Shown here one piece after another: positions 27,058-36,586 of a stretch of 64,000 nt of DNA. Within the stretch, counting starts at the first letter, position 1; each line of letters starts with the position of its first letter. Under the pieces are notes generated by a model that saw only the letters and a program-made list of their open reading frames with translations, was not told where the DNA came from and did not search any database. The stretch comes from CAWJPY01 sp963844865. GTDB lineage: Bacteria; Acidobacteriota; Thermoanaerobaculia; Thermoanaerobaculales; Sulfomarinibacteraceae. The position numbers and the translations under genes are program-made. Location of the stretch: NCBI GenBank assembly GCA_963844865.1, contig CAWJPY010000008.1:56128-120127 (forward strand), read 5' to 3'.

Positions 27058-28317
27058 TCAGCCCAGGAAGGCCAGCGCCGTCGCCCCCGCCGCCCACAGG
27101 CCACGCAGACCCAGCGCCACACACACCGCCACCACCCCACCCATCACCACGTTCTGGGCCGTCGTGTTCACGCCGTCGTCCCCGAGGAGCGCACGGTCGT
27201 TCATGGTCAGCCACAGGAAGACCGCGATGAGGGGGAGGATCAGGCCGTTGAACGCCTGGGCCACGATGATCACCGGGATGGGTCGCACGCCCGTCACGCC
27301 GAAGAGCACGCCCGCCGCCAGCACCCCCACCCACACCGCCCGGTAGCGGGCCGAGCCCTCCGACCAGTCCCCACGTCCCCCACCCCCCAGCAGCGCGCGG
27401 GATGCCAGGGCCGCCGCCAGGGGCGCGGTGATCGCCGAGGTGAAGCCGGCGGCGAACAGGCCCACGGCCAGCGACGCCTCGGCGCCGCTCCCCAGCCGCG
27501 TCGCCAGCACCGCGCCCAGGCGCTCGTACTCGAGCCCGCCGCCGAGGGCGGTGCCCACCACCAGGACGCCGAGGGAGATGAGCCCTCCGCCCACCACCGC
27601 CACGGCCAGCCCCCAGCGCATCTCCCCGAGGTCGTGGTCCCGGGCCAGGGCCGAGCCCAGGAACAGGTTGTAGGGCACCACCGTGGTCCCCACCAGGCCG
27701 AGCACGAGCAGGGTCGAGCCGTCCGGAATGCGCGGGACCAGCAGCCCGGACAGGAGCTCGCCCGCCGACGGTCCGAGGCGCATCGCGGTGAGGAGGAAGG
27801 CGACGCCCATCACCGCCACCAGGGCGCCCAGGCTGCGGGCGATCCAGCGCGTGCTCCCAGTAGCCAGCAGGGCTGCCGCCCCCGCTCCGCAGAGGAGCGT
27901 CAGCAGCGCCGGAGAGGCTGGCAGCAGCAGACGCATGCCCGCCACCCCGCCGAGCAGGTTGCCCGCCTCGTAGGCCGCGCAGCCCAGGACCACGCCGGTG
28001 GCGACCAGGGCCGGCACCCACCCGGCCCTTCCGGCGCCGCGGAAGCGCTCCCTGATGGCCTGGCCCAGCTCCTGGCCCGTGAGCACCGTGACGCGGCCCG
28101 ACGCCTCCTGCAGCACCAGGCACGCGATGGTGGAGAAGAGCAGCGCCCACGCCAGCGCCAGGCCGAAATCGCTGCCCGCGCGAGCCGCCGTGGTCACCGT
28201 GCCGGGGCCGATGAAGGCCGCGGCGATCACCGACCAGAAGAGCAGGTTGAGGAGGCGCGCGGAGACGCCGCCGCCGCGGGCTCCCCGCCCCGCCGCGGGC
28301 GACGGCCTCGAGCTCAC
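27058..28317 (-). CDS. Nramp-family transporter, atypical metal site
   Basis: The 419-residue protein has about eleven hydrophobic segments and the Nramp fold pattern. The first helix reads AAFIGPGTVTTAARAGSDFG and the sixth LGLVGTTVVPYNLFLGSAL. In classical Mn/Fe Nramp proteins these are DPGN and MPH; here they are GPGT and VPY, so the known metal ligands Asp, Asn and Met are absent. This sequence type forms a separate subgroup found in several phyla, and its substrate is not established. The GTG start overlaps the DUF2891 stop (GTGA), so it is coupled to that operon. A truncated regulator follows directly. Confidence 0.85.
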   Translation of the reverse strand: MSSRPSPAAGRGARGGGVSARLLNLLFWSVIAAAFIGPGTVTTAARAGSDFGLALAWALLFSTIACLVLQEASGRVTVLTGQELGQAIRERFRGAGRAGWVPALVATGVVLGCAAYEAGNLLGGVAGMRLLLPASPALLTLLCGAGAAALLATGSTRWIARSLGALVAVMGVAFLLTAMRLGPSAGELLSGLLVPRIPDGSTLLVLGLVGTTVVPYNLFLGSALARDHDLGEMRWGLAVAVVGGGLISLGVLVVGTALGGGLEYERLGAVLATRLGSGAEASLAVGLFAAGFTSAITAPLAAALASRALLGGGGRGDWSEGSARYRAVWVGVLAAGVLFGVTGVRPIPVIIVAQAFNGLILPLIAVFLWLTMNDRALLGDDGVNTTAQNVVMGGVVAVCVALGLRGLWAAGATALAFLG

Positions 28318-29398
28318 CGTCCCTTGCCGGTCACCAGGTAGGTGGCGAAGCTGCCCAGCCAGTGGCCGCCCTCGTAGTGCTCACCGGTGACCCCGGCGAG
28401 ACCGGCCGCGCGGTGGATGTCGGCGGCGGCGAGGAGGGCCGGCCGGTGCGGGTCCTTCTCCGGCAGCCCGCCCGCGATCCCCTCCAGCATCCAGGCCCGG
28501 CTCAGGTTGAGGCCGTCGAGGTGGGCGAGCTTGCCGTCGGACCGGTCGGTGACCACCCCGATGGGCAGCCAGTCCGCCCCCCCGAGGTGGGGATCTGGGG
28601 CAGGAAGCGGGTCAACCAGTCTGCGTACTGCTCGGGCGGCAGGACGCGCCGCATGAGGTCGGCCTCGGCGATGCACGGCGACAGGAAGTCCTCCCCCGAG
28701 GGCTCGTAGCTCAGCGGACAGCCCACGTCCTCGAGGTAGAAGCGCCGCGCCGCGCCCGACACCAGGTCCCTCATGTCCTGATCGCCCACCGTCGCCGCCC
28801 AGTCGAGCACCAGGCCGAAGGCGAAGGCGGTCTGGTTGTGCTCGCCGGTGCGGATCGGGTAGTGGAGCTTGGGCAGCCAGGTGCGCAGGTGGTTGGCCGC
28901 CTCCTGCTCCAGGGGCGCGAGGGTGGCGGACCACTGCCGGGCCTGCTCGTCGTCCCAGGAGTGGAGCTCGTCGGCCAGGCAGAGCAGCCAGGCGAGGCCG
29001 TAGGGCCGCTCGAAGGACGCCCGTCCCTCCCCCTGCATGTAGCGCACCTCGGCGGCGATGTTGTCCGGTGTGAAGCTCTTGGCCAGCTCGGCGCGCGCTT
29101 CGGGCACGAAGGCCGCATCGGGATAGAGCTTGGCCAGACGCACCAGCAGCCAGTGGCCGTGCACCGAGCTGTGCCAGTCGAAGCAGCCGTAGAAGGCGGG
29201 GGTGAGCTGCCGCGGCGTGCCCAGGTCGGCATCCGAGGACATGACGTGGCCGATCTTGTTGGGGTACTCCTGGTGCAGGCACTTCAGGGCCAGGCCGGCG
29301 AAGCGCTCCACCGCCGCCGCATCCAGGGTGTCGCCGCCCCCCGCCAGGGCGACCATGGGGAAGGCCAGCAGTGCGGTGATCATCAGCAGGGCCTTCAC
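28314..29398 (-). CDS. DUF2891 protein with signal peptide, one frameshift
   Basis: The roughly 360-residue product starts with a Sec signal (LLMITALLAFPMVALAGGG). It has the DUF2891 pattern of alpha-helical repeats: YPNKIGHVMSSDADL, FYGCFDWHSSVHGHWLLVRL, ERPYGLAWLLCLADEL, HYPIRTGEHNQTAFAFGL, and the end LAGVTGEHYEGGHWLGSFAT. The alpha-toroid look resembles glycoside-active folds, but no activity is known to me. A missing C near 28590 breaks PQIPHLGGADWLP. The GTG start overlaps the isochorismatase stop by three bases. It sits in the middle of an isochorismatase, DUF2891, Nramp operon. Confidence 0.85.
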
Positions 29399-30045
29399 TT
29401 CGCACCCCCGCACAGCTCGGCGACGGACTTCACCTTGGCGTAGGCGTACTCCATGGCGGCCAGCGCCGCGGCGTGGACCTGGGCCGCGGGCACCTTCACC
29501 CCGTTGAACTCCAGGTCCCGGGTGGCACAGGCATCGTGGACCACGGTGACCTCGTAGCCCAGGTCGGCGGCCGCGCGCACCGCCGCCTCCACGCACATGT
29601 GGGTCTGCATACCGCAGATCACCAGCTTCTTGACGCCCATCCGCTGCAGCACGGCTTGCAGGTCGGTGTCCCGGAAGGAGTTGGCGTAGTGCTTGCCGAT
29701 GACCACCTCGCCCTGGGCAGGCAGCAGGTTGGGGCGCATGCGGTACGGCTCCGCGATCCCGGTGGGATCGGGCGTGTCCACGTCCTTGGGCAGGTGCTGC
29801 ACCCAGATCACGGGCCGTCCCGCCGCCCGGAAGCAGCTCACCAGCTCGGCGGCCTTCGTCGCCGCCTCCTCTGGACCTACCAGGGGCATCTGGCCGCCCG
29901 GGAAGTAGAAGTTCTGGATGTCGATCACCAGCAGGGCCGCGCCGTCGAGGTCAGTGGCTGCCGCCTCTGCAGGGGTCGTGGCACCCGCGAGCACCACGCC
30001 CAGGGTCATCAGGATCATCACTACGGCACGTGCACGATGTCGCAT
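29395..30045 (-). CDS. Exported isochorismatase-family cysteine hydrolase
   Basis: The 216-residue protein has a Sec signal (VVMILMTLGVVLAGATTPAEA) ahead of a complete isochorismatase-like domain. The triad is visible: Asp in ALLVIDIQNFYFPGG, Lys in VVIGKHYANSF and Cys in CGMQTHMCVEAAVRAAADLG. Family members hydrolyse amides such as nicotinamide, carbamates or isochorismate; most are cytoplasmic, so export is unusual. GGAGGGTGA lies just before the ATG. It is the first gene of the operon with DUF2891 and Nramp. Confidence 0.9.
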   Translation of the reverse strand: MRHRARAVVMILMTLGVVLAGATTPAEAAATDLDGAALLVIDIQNFYFPGGQMPLVGPEEAATKAAELVSCFRAAGRPVIWVQHLPKDVDTPDPTGIAEPYRMRPNLLPAQGEVVIGKHYANSFRDTDLQAVLQRMGVKKLVICGMQTHMCVEAAVRAAADLGYEVTVVHDACATRDLEFNGVKVPAAQVHAAALAAMEYAYAKVKSVAELCGGAK

Positions 30046-30119
30046 CGCTTCACCCTCCGGCTGCCGAGCAGTGTACCCCGGCCGCGAGCACACCCTCGCG
30101 CGCCTCCGCAGGGCGGCCC

Positions 30120-30148
30120 TTGCATCGACTCCCCTGAACCGCTAGCGT
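30120..30148 (+). promoter_or_regulatory. Sigma-70-like promoter very close to the start codon
   Basis: TTGCAT and TAGCGT are 17 bases apart, and the -10 element ends only ten bases before the ATG. Transcription would start within a few bases of the start codon, so the mRNA may be leaderless; no ribosome site is seen. Confidence 0.45.
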
Positions 30149-30158
30149 ACTGCCCGCC

Positions 30159-30599
30159 ATGCGCGACCGGGACGACGACCTCGAGCTCGAGCAGGAGCTG
30201 GCCGAGCTCCTCACGGCCTACGACCCTTCCAGGGCGCCTGACCCTGAGGAGTGGCTCGCTCTCGACGAGATGCAGCAGATGGCCGTCATCAGCGCCTACC
30301 ATCGCCACGAGCAGGCCGGTGACGAGCCGGAGAGGGTGCGACTGCACGCCACCTTCCACGCCATCGTGGAGCGCCAGATCGCCGCGGGCGAGCCCCAAGA
30401 GACCGCCCAGACGGTGCAGCGCCTCATGAACGAGGGCCTGACCCGCCACGACGCGATCCACGCCGTCGGCTCGGTTGTCGCCGGCATGGTGTGGGAGACG
30501 CTCCACGAGCACAAGGAAGTGAACACCGCCGAGATGATCCGTCGCATCGGCCGCCTCACCGCCGAGGAGTGGCTGGATTCGGCCGAGGACCCCAACTGA
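30159..30599 (+). CDS. DUF1841-like protein
   Basis: The 146-residue soluble protein is acidic and helical. Its core, ATFHAIVERQIAAGEPQE, then RLMNEGLTRHDAIHAVGSVV and MVWETLHE, matches the pattern of DUF1841-like proteins, in which two conserved His-containing helices (HATFH and RHDAIH) might form a metal site. Function is unknown. It diverges from the isochorismatase operon and converges on the next gene. A promoter lies immediately upstream, with no Shine-Dalgarno sequence. Confidence 0.65.
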   Translation: MRDRDDDLELEQELAELLTAYDPSRAPDPEEWLALDEMQQMAVISAYHRHEQAGDEPERVRLHATFHAIVERQIAAGEPQETAQTVQRLMNEGLTRHDAIHAVGSVVAGMVWETLHEHKEVNTAEMIRRIGRLTAEEWLDSAEDPN

Positions 30600-30636
30600 C
30601 GCGTGGAGCCGGTGCGGGCAGAGTCGCGGTGCGCGG

Positions 30637-31506
30637 TCAGTCGCCGGGCAGGGTGCGGTCGAGGATGCTCATCAGCACCTCGAGCAGGCGCTGGCCGTCC
30701 ACCGGCTGGTCCTGTCCCAGCAGCTCGTCCAGCTCGGCGTCGCGACCGGCCAGCGATCGCAGGTGCTGGAGGACCTCGGCGCTCGCGCCGTCGCGCCCCA
30801 CCACGCCCATGGCCCAGGTGAGGAGCTTGAAGTCGAAGGTCACGAGCTCCCGCCGGTCGCTGATCCGGCGCAGGTGCGCGGCGAAGGTCACCATGGCCAG
30901 TAGGATCTGGGAGGCCGTCTCGGTGCCGCGGCCGTCTCCTCGCCAGGCCGCCACTCGCTCCCTGAGGTCGAAGAAGCGGACCTGCTCGTCCAGCCGGGCG
31001 GCGGAGAAGTGGGGCGCCGTCATGATGGCGTCGATCATCCGTGCCGCGCTCTCCACCCGCGCCCGCACCGCGTCGTCGTCGTGGTAGGGCGACGGCCGCA
31101 AAGCCTGGCTGAAGGGACCGATGAGCTGCCGCACCTGAATGGAGGAAAGCAGCCTCGGATCGGCCTCCGGGTCGGGTCGCGCCGCCTCCTTGGACGGTCG
31201 GGTGACCCGCCCGCCGGAGGCGGCGGCGGAAACGGTTTCCGGGGCGTCAGAGCTTCCCATGAGCACCTCGAGTCCGGCCGTACGTTGGAGGTTTTCGACG
31301 ATGCGCCCGTGGTGGACACCCAGCCGATCACGCAGCGCATCATCCGGGAGGTCTCTGCCCCCCAGTGGCGTTCTCCGGGAGGCGACGACCGCGCCCTGGA
31401 GGAACACCGTGGTCCGGATCACCGGCTGCTCGTGGCCCGTGACCTCGGTCTGGACGTGGAACATGCGTCCAAATGCTTCCACGTTCTCGTTGATTCCGTC
31501 GACCAT
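30637..31506 (-). CDS. Hypothetical two-part cytoplasmic protein
   Basis: The 289-residue product starts MVDGINENVEAFGRMFHVQT. The first 75 residues look like a small beta domain (FHVQTEVTGHEQPVIRTTVF, LQGAVVASRRTPLG) that I have seen in uncharacterised proteins of other phyla. A low-complexity linker follows (about residues 80-120), then a helical C-terminal part ending LLEVLMSILDRTLPGD. There are no membrane segments or catalytic motifs. The upstream frame stays open but has no better start, and the ATG sits directly before the conserved block. Confidence 0.6.
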   Translation of the reverse strand: MVDGINENVEAFGRMFHVQTEVTGHEQPVIRTTVFLQGAVVASRRTPLGGRDLPDDALRDRLGVHHGRIVENLQRTAGLEVLMGSSDAPETVSAAASGGRVTRPSKEAARPDPEADPRLLSSIQVRQLIGPFSQALRPSPYHDDDAVRARVESAARMIDAIMTAPHFSAARLDEQVRFFDLRERVAAWRGDGRGTETASQILLAMVTFAAHLRRISDRRELVTFDFKLLTWAMGVVGRDGASAEVLQHLRSLAGRDAELDELLGQDQPVDGQRLLEVLMSILDRTLPGD

Positions 31507-31804
31507 AAGCTGAACACGCCCGCCAACTATGATGGTACCAGCACGGGCGCCCCCGCATACACGATGCGCAGCTGCCAACACCCCCGTCCGCGTCCGAGTT
31601 CCGATCCATGTCGTCCGACCCCAGGGACGGCGGCAGCGGCAGGAATCAGGGGCCGCAGCAGCGGTAGCGACCGTGCACGGCGCCAGCGGTCGCGAACAGG
31701 AACGCAGAGGCGCTGAGCCGCCCACCCGCCCCTCTCGCCTGCGGCGGGCGGCGGAACGGTCGCCCTGTGCTAGGCTCTGCCATGAGATCTCGGCTGTGAA
31801 CCCC

Positions 31805-33397
31805 ATGTCGGACGGCAGCTTCGACGTCGACTTCCTCGTTGTGGGCTCCGGCTTCGGCGGTAGCGTCGCCGCCCTGCGCCTGGCCGAGAAGGGGTACCGG
31901 GTCGCGGTGCTCGAGGCCGGCCGCCGCTGGCGGCCCGAGGACTTCCCGACCACCAACTGGGACACCCGCCGGTCCACCTGGGCTCCGTGGGCCGGCCTGT
32001 ACGGTCTGCAGAGCCTGGAGCTGCTCCGCCACGTCCTGGTGGCCCGGGGCGTCGGCGTGGGCGGCGGCAGCCTGATCTACGGCAACACCCTGTTCACGCC
32101 CCTCGACCGCTTCTTCGAAACGCCGGTGATCGCGCACCTGGGCGGCCGCGCCGCGCTGGAGCCCTACTACGACCGTGCCCGCGACATGCTGGGGGTGGTC
32201 TCCAATCCCCGCCTCTTCGAGCCGGACCTCCTCCTGCGCGAGACCGCCGCCGAGTACGGCCGGGCCGACACCTTCACTCCCAGCCCCGTGGGCGTCTTCT
32301 TCGGCGAGCCCGAGCGCACTGTCCCGGACCCTTACTTCGACGGCGCGGGCCCGGCGCGGGCCGGCTGCACCTTCTGCGGCGGCTGTTTCACCGGCTGCCG
32401 GGTCGGCGCCAAGAACTCCCTCGACCTCAACTACCTGCACCTGGCCGAGGGGCGGGGCGCCCGGATCGTCCCCGAGACCGAGGTGATCACCATCCGCCCC
32501 CTGTCCGAGGACGGCGCGGACGGCTACCTCGCGGTGACCCGCCGGACGACCCGGCGGCGGCGTCGGGAGCGGCACTCGATCACCGCCCGCGGCGTGGTGG
32601 TGGCGGGCGGCGTGATGGGCACCCTGCGTCTCCTCCTCCGCTGCCGCCAGGAGGGCCACCTGCCCCGTCTCTCGCCCCGCGTCGGCGACTTGGTCCGCAC
32701 CAACTCCGAGACCATCCTGGCGGTGCGCACGCGGGGCAGCGACATCGACTTCTCCCGCGGCCTGTCGGCCTCCTCCAGCGTGTTCCCGGACGAGCACACC
32801 CAGATCCAGGGCGACCGCTACGGGGCCGGGTCGGACCTGCTGGCCCTGCTGTCCACGTCGCTCGTCGACGGCGGCGGCCGCCTGCCCCGCTCCCTCCGGC
32901 TGGCGGGGGCCGTCGCACGCCACCCCCTGCGCCTCATGAACGCCATCCGTCCCGGCGGCTTCGCGCGCCAGACCATGCTCCTGGTGGTGATGCAGGACCA
33001 CGACAACAGCCTGCGCATCGTCCGCCGGCGCTCCTGGTACTGGCCCTTCGCCCGCGGCCTGGCTTCCGAGCAGGGTTCAGGGCCCATGGCCCCGGCGTAC
33101 ATCCCCATCGCCAACGACTTCGCCCGCCGCCTCGCCGCCCGCACCGGCGGCCAACCCCTCAGCTCGCTGCCCGAGGTGCTCCTGAACACACCGGTGACCG
33201 CGCACATCCTGGGCGGCTGCGTCATGGCGGAGTCGCCGGAGGAGGGCGTCGTGGACCCGGAGAACCGCGTCTTCGGCTACCGCAACCTGTGGATCTGCGA
33301 CGGCTCCACCATCCCGGCCAACCTGGGCGTCAATCCGGCCCTTTCCATCCTCGCATTCGCCGAGCGCGCCATGGCCATGGTCCCGCCGCGCACCTGA
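31805..33397 (+). CDS. GMC-family FAD oxidoreductase (cholesterol oxidase-like)
   Basis: The 530-residue protein starts with an FAD-binding fold (VDFLVVGSGFGGSVAALRLA) and ends with the GMC_oxred_C signature around TAHILGGCVMAESPEEGVVD and GSTIPANLGVNPALSILAFA. The general-base His in AHILGG and the late Asn in LGVNPALS are present. In the middle is GCTFCGGCFTGCRVGAKNSL, a Cys-rich insert typical of this bacterial branch and possibly an iron-sulfur site. No signal peptide. The substrate is likely an alcohol or sterol-like compound, unproven. The gene is intact; the start was set at the ATG next to the FAD motif, with a GTG nine bases upstream as an alternative. Confidence 0.88.
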   Translation: MSDGSFDVDFLVVGSGFGGSVAALRLAEKGYRVAVLEAGRRWRPEDFPTTNWDTRRSTWAPWAGLYGLQSLELLRHVLVARGVGVGGGSLIYGNTLFTPLDRFFETPVIAHLGGRAALEPYYDRARDMLGVVSNPRLFEPDLLLRETAAEYGRADTFTPSPVGVFFGEPERTVPDPYFDGAGPARAGCTFCGGCFTGCRVGAKNSLDLNYLHLAEGRGARIVPETEVITIRPLSEDGADGYLAVTRRTTRRRRRERHSITARGVVVAGGVMGTLRLLLRCRQEGHLPRLSPRVGDLVRTNSETILAVRTRGSDIDFSRGLSASSSVFPDEHTQIQGDRYGAGSDLLALLSTSLVDGGGRLPRSLRLAGAVARHPLRLMNAIRPGGFARQTMLLVVMQDHDNSLRIVRRRSWYWPFARGLASEQGSGPMAPAYIPIANDFARRLAARTGGQPLSSLPEVLLNTPVTAHILGGCVMAESPEEGVVDPENRVFGYRNLWICDGSTIPANLGVNPALSILAFAERAMAMVPPRT

Positions 33398-33543
33398 CAC
33401 TCATCCCGGCGGCGAATGCACCCCGACGCACGGGCGGTGTCGGATGCCCGGAATCGTGATCCCGGCTAGAATGAGGGCATCCGTAGTCTCCGGTCGCAGC
33501 TCGCCGGTCACGTGCATGGGCCGGAACATTGGAGTGGTGTCAC

Positions 33544-35541
33544 ATGACAGGACACATCTTCCGCGTTGGCTCGATTGTCGTGGCGCTCTGGGCGGTCCTC
33601 GCGATTCCGGCGACGGCCGAAGAGGATCCGGACACGATGGAACGGCTGCGGCTGTTGGAGATCATGAGGACTGCGAGGCCTGCGCCAAACCCGCCTTCCG
33701 TCGAGGGCTTCTCCCCGCTGGAGACCGACTCACCCGAGCAGCGGGCCACCATCCAGTACGATCCCGCCTCGGGGACCGAGACGGTGCTGCCCGCCTCCGC
33801 GACGGATGCGGGAGAGCAACCTCTGTGGGACGGTCCCGGGGCGGGGGCGGGTGTGGGATTCGAAGACCCGGAGGGCTGGGACCTCACCGTCGAGGGCACG
33901 ACGCCCACGCCGCCCACTGCACATCCGGACAACACCGCCTCCCCGTGGAACACCATCCACAAGCTGCTGATGCGGTTCAACGTCGGCGGTACGGACTACT
34001 ACTACGTGTGCAGCGGCTGGGCGGCGGGCTCGTTCCACGTGGTCACGGCCGGTCACTGCGTCTACAGCTGGGACCCCAACGGCGACGGCAACACCAGCGA
34101 CAGGACCTGGGCGAGCGAGATCTGGGTCTGGGCCGGTCAGGGCGACGTGGTGGAGCCGGTGGGGGACCCCAGCATCGCTCCGGACCGGCCCTTCGGAGAG
34201 GCGAAGGGGGTCCTCTTCCGGAGCTACACGGGCTGGACGGACTCCCACAACTTCTCCCATGACTGGGGCGTGATCACCCTGAACCGCCGCGACGGCGACC
34301 ACACCGGCTGGATGGGCCGCGAGTCGGACTGCGCGAACTCCCTGAACTTCAGCGGCTATCCCACCGAGACCCCGTACGTCCCGTCGGGGTCGGTGGTGCA
34401 GTACTACGGATACGACCCGGACAACGTGGCGATCTGTTGGCCCTACACCATCGACCTGGACGCGTACATCTACGGTGGGCACAGCGGTGGCCCCTCGTGG
34501 CGCTACGAAGGATCGACCGGGAACAGGTACGTGGAGGGCATCCACTCCACCTCGAACCGCGTGGGGTCGGCCACCGACACCCGACTGACGAGCGCCAAGC
34601 GCTCGAGTCTCGACGGCTGGATGGCCGACGACGAAAGCGAACGCCCACCTGTGTCGAGGCCCGACCTCATCGAGTACGACTTCGACGGCAACAACCGCAA
34701 GGATCTGCTGACCAATGCGGCGGCCCAGGGCGAAACGGTCCAGGTCGAGTACAACCTGTTGAACTCCGGCTTCGCCGCCACGGGGACGTTCACCGTCAGC
34801 TTCTACCTGTCGACGAACAGAATCATCAGTACGTCCGACTCCCTGATCGGAACCAGGAGTCACAGCCTGTCCGCCTGGTCGTTCCTCAACCCCACCACCT
34901 CCCTCACCGTGCCGGTGTCGGTCCCGACGGGCAGCTACTACCTGGGTTGGATCGCCAGCGGTGGCGCCTCCGAGTACACGACCTCCAACAATGCGGTGGT
35001 CATCGGCGACGAGACCCTGACGGTCACCCCCCAGCGGCTCCTGACGGTGACCACGCCCAACGGCGGGGAGAGCTGGCGGATCGGCGACGTGGAGCCCATC
35101 ACGTGGACGTCCACCAACGTCGGCTCCACCGTGACGATCGAGCTCAGCCGGAACCTCGGCGGGAGCTGGTCGACGCTCGCGGCGAGCACGCCGAACGACG
35201 GCCTGTTCCAGTGGACCGTGACCCCCGACGCGTCGGCGTCGTGCCTGGTGCGCATCGGCTCGACCGCCTACCCGGCGGTGGCCGACACCAGCAACGGCAG
35301 CTTCGCCATCTCCACCTCCTGCGGCTACCCGGAGGATGTGGTGTTGAGCCACCAGACGGTCAACGGGCCGCTGGCGGTCACGGCCTGCAGCTCGATCACC
35401 GCCGGCGACGGATACGTGCTCTCCGGGGGCGCTGATGTCAGCCTGACGGCGGGGCACGTGGTCGTGCTCGCGAACGGTCTCGCGGTGGAGGCCGGAGCCG
35501 CCCTGGTGGCGGCGATCAACGACACGCTCGCCGGACCGTGA
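33544..35541 (+). CDS. Secreted V8-like serine protease with CARDB and C-terminal sorting-type domain
   Basis: The 665-residue intact protein has a Sec signal (GSIVVALWAVLAIPATAEE). The trypsin-fold triad is visible: His171 in VVTAGHCVYSW, Asp240 in FSHDWGVITL and Ser314 in YGGHSGGPSW, the V8/glutamyl-endopeptidase arrangement. A CARDB-like domain (about residues 395-490) and a Ser-Thr-rich domain beginning LTVTTPNGGESWRIGD follow. The last 70 residues (VVLSHQTVNGPLAVTACSSI, LTAGHVVVLANGLAVEAGAAL) match a repeat-like C-terminal domain seen on many secreted proteins of related bacteria, perhaps for surface retention. The protein probably degrades extracellular protein. Confidence 0.88.
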   Translation: MTGHIFRVGSIVVALWAVLAIPATAEEDPDTMERLRLLEIMRTARPAPNPPSVEGFSPLETDSPEQRATIQYDPASGTETVLPASATDAGEQPLWDGPGAGAGVGFEDPEGWDLTVEGTTPTPPTAHPDNTASPWNTIHKLLMRFNVGGTDYYYVCSGWAAGSFHVVTAGHCVYSWDPNGDGNTSDRTWASEIWVWAGQGDVVEPVGDPSIAPDRPFGEAKGVLFRSYTGWTDSHNFSHDWGVITLNRRDGDHTGWMGRESDCANSLNFSGYPTETPYVPSGSVVQYYGYDPDNVAICWPYTIDLDAYIYGGHSGGPSWRYEGSTGNRYVEGIHSTSNRVGSATDTRLTSAKRSSLDGWMADDESERPPVSRPDLIEYDFDGNNRKDLLTNAAAQGETVQVEYNLLNSGFAATGTFTVSFYLSTNRIISTSDSLIGTRSHSLSAWSFLNPTTSLTVPVSVPTGSYYLGWIASGGASEYTTSNNAVVIGDETLTVTPQRLLTVTTPNGGESWRIGDVEPITWTSTNVGSTVTIELSRNLGGSWSTLAASTPNDGLFQWTVTPDASASCLVRIGSTAYPAVADTSNGSFAISTSCGYPEDVVLSHQTVNGPLAVTACSSITAGDGYVLSGGADVSLTAGHVVVLANGLAVEAGAALVAAINDTLAGP

Positions 35542-35686
35542 ATGCGCCTTTGCGGTCGCTCTCGGGTGGGCGGGCGGCTCCCCGTCTCCGCGACCCCGCG
35601 TTCCTGGCCGACGACACTGAACCTGGCCGACGACGACCGCCGCGGATCGCTGTCGCTGACACCGCCCTGACGGGACCTGCCCATGC

Positions 35687-36440
35687 TCAGGAGGCGTGCG
35701 GCCCCCAGGTCCAGTACAGGCCCAGGTACGCGATGGTGTGACTCTCGCCGGCGATCGAGTGCCCCCCGCTGAAGAGAAGGCTGAAGCCGGGGGTGAAGTT
35801 GAGGTAGCCGCCGACGTTGGCGACGGTGGAGCCGCGCCCGTCCACCGTGTCGGCGCCCTCCGAGAAGACCTCCCCACCCAGGGTGAGCTTCTCGTTGAGC
35901 TCGCGCTGCAGCAGTGCCCCCCCGAAGGCGTGGTCGCGCTGGCCGGCAGCGTGATTGATGACCCAGCCGGCACCCGCGTCCACGGTCCACGGCCCCCAGC
36001 TCTTCTCTGCCCACAACGGGAGGCGGAACCAGACCCGGCCGTTGCCCAGTCCCCGCCCCGCGTCGCCCGTGGGCAGCTCCACGAATGGGAAGATGCCCAC
36101 CTGCGGCCGCCGCTTCGTCTCGTTCAGCAGCCGCAGCTTGACCCCGGTCTCCACGTCCCCGAGGCCCGAGCCGCGTCCTGCCACCCGCCGGCAGGCTCCA
36201 CGCCCAGGGCACCACCAGGTGGAGCTGGAGCTCCGGCGCCGCCCCCAGGTTGAACTCGGCGGCCGGGCCCTGGATGTCGGTCCCGCCCGGACCGTGGTCG
36301 GAGGTGGAGAAGAGGTAGGCCTCCCAGTGATGGAGCGGCACCGGCACGGGGTCGTCGGTGAGGAACGGCGGTCCGGCGACGGCCGCCCCTCCGGGCACGA
36401 GCACGGCTGCCAGCAGGAGAATGGGCACGGGATGTCTCAT
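35687..36440 (-). CDS. Outer-membrane beta-barrel protein, one frameshift
   Basis: After a signal peptide (LLLAAVLVPGGAAVAGPPFL) the product of about 250 residues has the alternating pattern of a barrel: AEFNLGAAPELQLHLVVPWA, VGIFPFVELPTGDAGRGLGN, WVINHAAGQRDHAFGGALLQ, TVANVGGYLNFTPGFSLLFS. It ends with IAYLGLYWTWG. Proteins of this type are annotated as outer-membrane transporters in Acidobacteriota-like genomes, with no known substrate. The frame breaks near 36182; joining VVPWAWSLPAGG to RGSGLGDVETGVKLRLL restores the family pattern. It converges with the V8 protease gene. Confidence 0.75.
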
Positions 36441-36586
36441 GATTCGCTGCGGCGGGCTCGAGGAGGGTCGGGTCTCACTTCGATGACAGACAACAAGCGA
36501 CGCGTCCCCGTCATGCCGATGGACGAAGTTCGCTCTGCCCTCCACCACCCGCCACCACCAGGGCCTGCGTACCGAAGCAGGCGACG

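Noticed and set aside
26877..27140. HTH regulator starting at an ATG inside the Nramp gene
   Set aside because: That start adds about 29 Trp/Arg/Cys-rich residues read out of frame through the transporter's last helix; the regulator is better explained as truncated.
31529..31804. N-terminal extension of the GMC oxidoreductase
   Set aside because: The in-frame upstream codons are Arg/Pro-rich and without a signal peptide. The FAD-binding motif starts right after the ATG at 31805.
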